Position numbers and translations under genes: made by a program
Part shown: in pieces, positions 53,009 through 53,088 of the stretch
How positions within the stretch are numbered: the stretch's first letter is position 1
Layout: each line of letters opens with the position of its first letter
Notes under the pieces: model-generated
What the model was told of the DNA's origin: nothing
The model's database searches: none
What the model saw: the letters and a program-made list of their open reading frames with translations, nothing else
Source of the DNA: Nemertoderma westbladi
Taxonomy: Eukaryota; Xenacoelomorpha; Nemertodermatida; Nemertodermatidae
Assembly: GCA_032718475.1 (NCBI GenBank)
Contig: JAUCBJ010000973.1
Coordinates: 1 to 53,088 of the forward strand
Length of the DNA: 53,088 nt
Direction of reading: 5' to 3'

Positions 53009-53072
53009 CGTCTTGCTCATTGTTGCTCGTTGTTGGTCATTATTACTCGTTGTTGTACTTTATTTGTAAGTG
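53009..53072. repeat. Inverted end of the CAA satellite
   Basis: At about 53010 the sequence switches to the complementary strand form (CTTGCTCATTGTTGCTCGTT and on to TGTACTTTATT), so the array ends in an inverted copy of itself, close to the window edge. Confidence 0.9.
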
Positions 53073-53088
53073 GATTGACGATTGATTT

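Noticed and set aside
51347-53020. Cys/Leu-rich ORFs up to 557 residues
   Set aside because: Low-complexity satellite open in several frames; composition alone explains it.

Overview
The window is nuclear DNA from an invertebrate animal. It holds clear orthologues of metazoan genes (ARHGEF17, MRPL17, PDIA4, MFSD1, CHMP7 and a SPA17-like RIIa/IQ protein), canonical GT-AG introns in PDIA4, and relics of BEL/Pao and non-LTR retrotransposons. Long AT-rich intergenic DNA is packed with tandem arrays, foldback elements and poly-G/poly-C runs. I cannot name the phylum from sequence alone.

Layout. 1-6.1 kb: a 22-bp array, a 99-bp x 14 array and a broken non-LTR reverse transcriptase (minus). 6.18-10.08 kb: ARHGEF17-like RhoGEF in one uninterrupted ORF (+). 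10.1-12.6 kb: poly-G/C tracts and a short TIR element. 12.6-18.5 kb: two inverted arms of about 1044 bp enclosing a decayed BEL/Pao integrase and a zinc-knuckle region. 18.8-20.7 kb: a 19-bp array and a second RT relic between inverted flanks. 22.1-22.7 kb: MRPL17 (+). 22.8-26.4 kb: TIR elements, a 108-bp array, a 31/35-bp array and foldbacks. 26.7-34.6 kb: five-exon PDIA4/ERp72 (minus), whose introns carry a 1.65-kb array, a perfect 70 x 26-bp array, four TIR elements and a SINE-like piece. 36.0-37.2 kb: 21-bp array with inverted copies. 38.1-39.7 kb: MFSD1 (+) with a hairpin array right after the stop. 43.55-44.15 kb: unknown tail-anchored membrane protein (+). 45.0-45.2 kb: 175-bp palindrome. 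45.8-46.6 kb: SPA17-like protein (minus). 47.9-49.3 kb: CHMP7 (minus). 49.8-50.4 kb: tandem array built from the core of the dispersed TIR element. 51.35-53.09 kb: CAA-rich array that flips strand at the end.

The genes are unrelated housekeeping or cell-biology genes (Rho signalling, mitochondrial translation, ER folding, lysosomal transport, ESCRT-III, cilium/sperm) and form no operon or pathway. The genome-level features stand out. Six of the seven genes have no intron in the coding region, and four have AATAAA at or within a few bases of the stop codon. One short TIR element family ('GGGGG..GGACGCAA') recurs a dozen times and seems to have seeded a tandem array. Satellite arrays fill two introns of the only intron-bearing gene. 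Exon joins, domain calls and repeat periods were read by eye; family names rest on recognised motifs and not on database searches.
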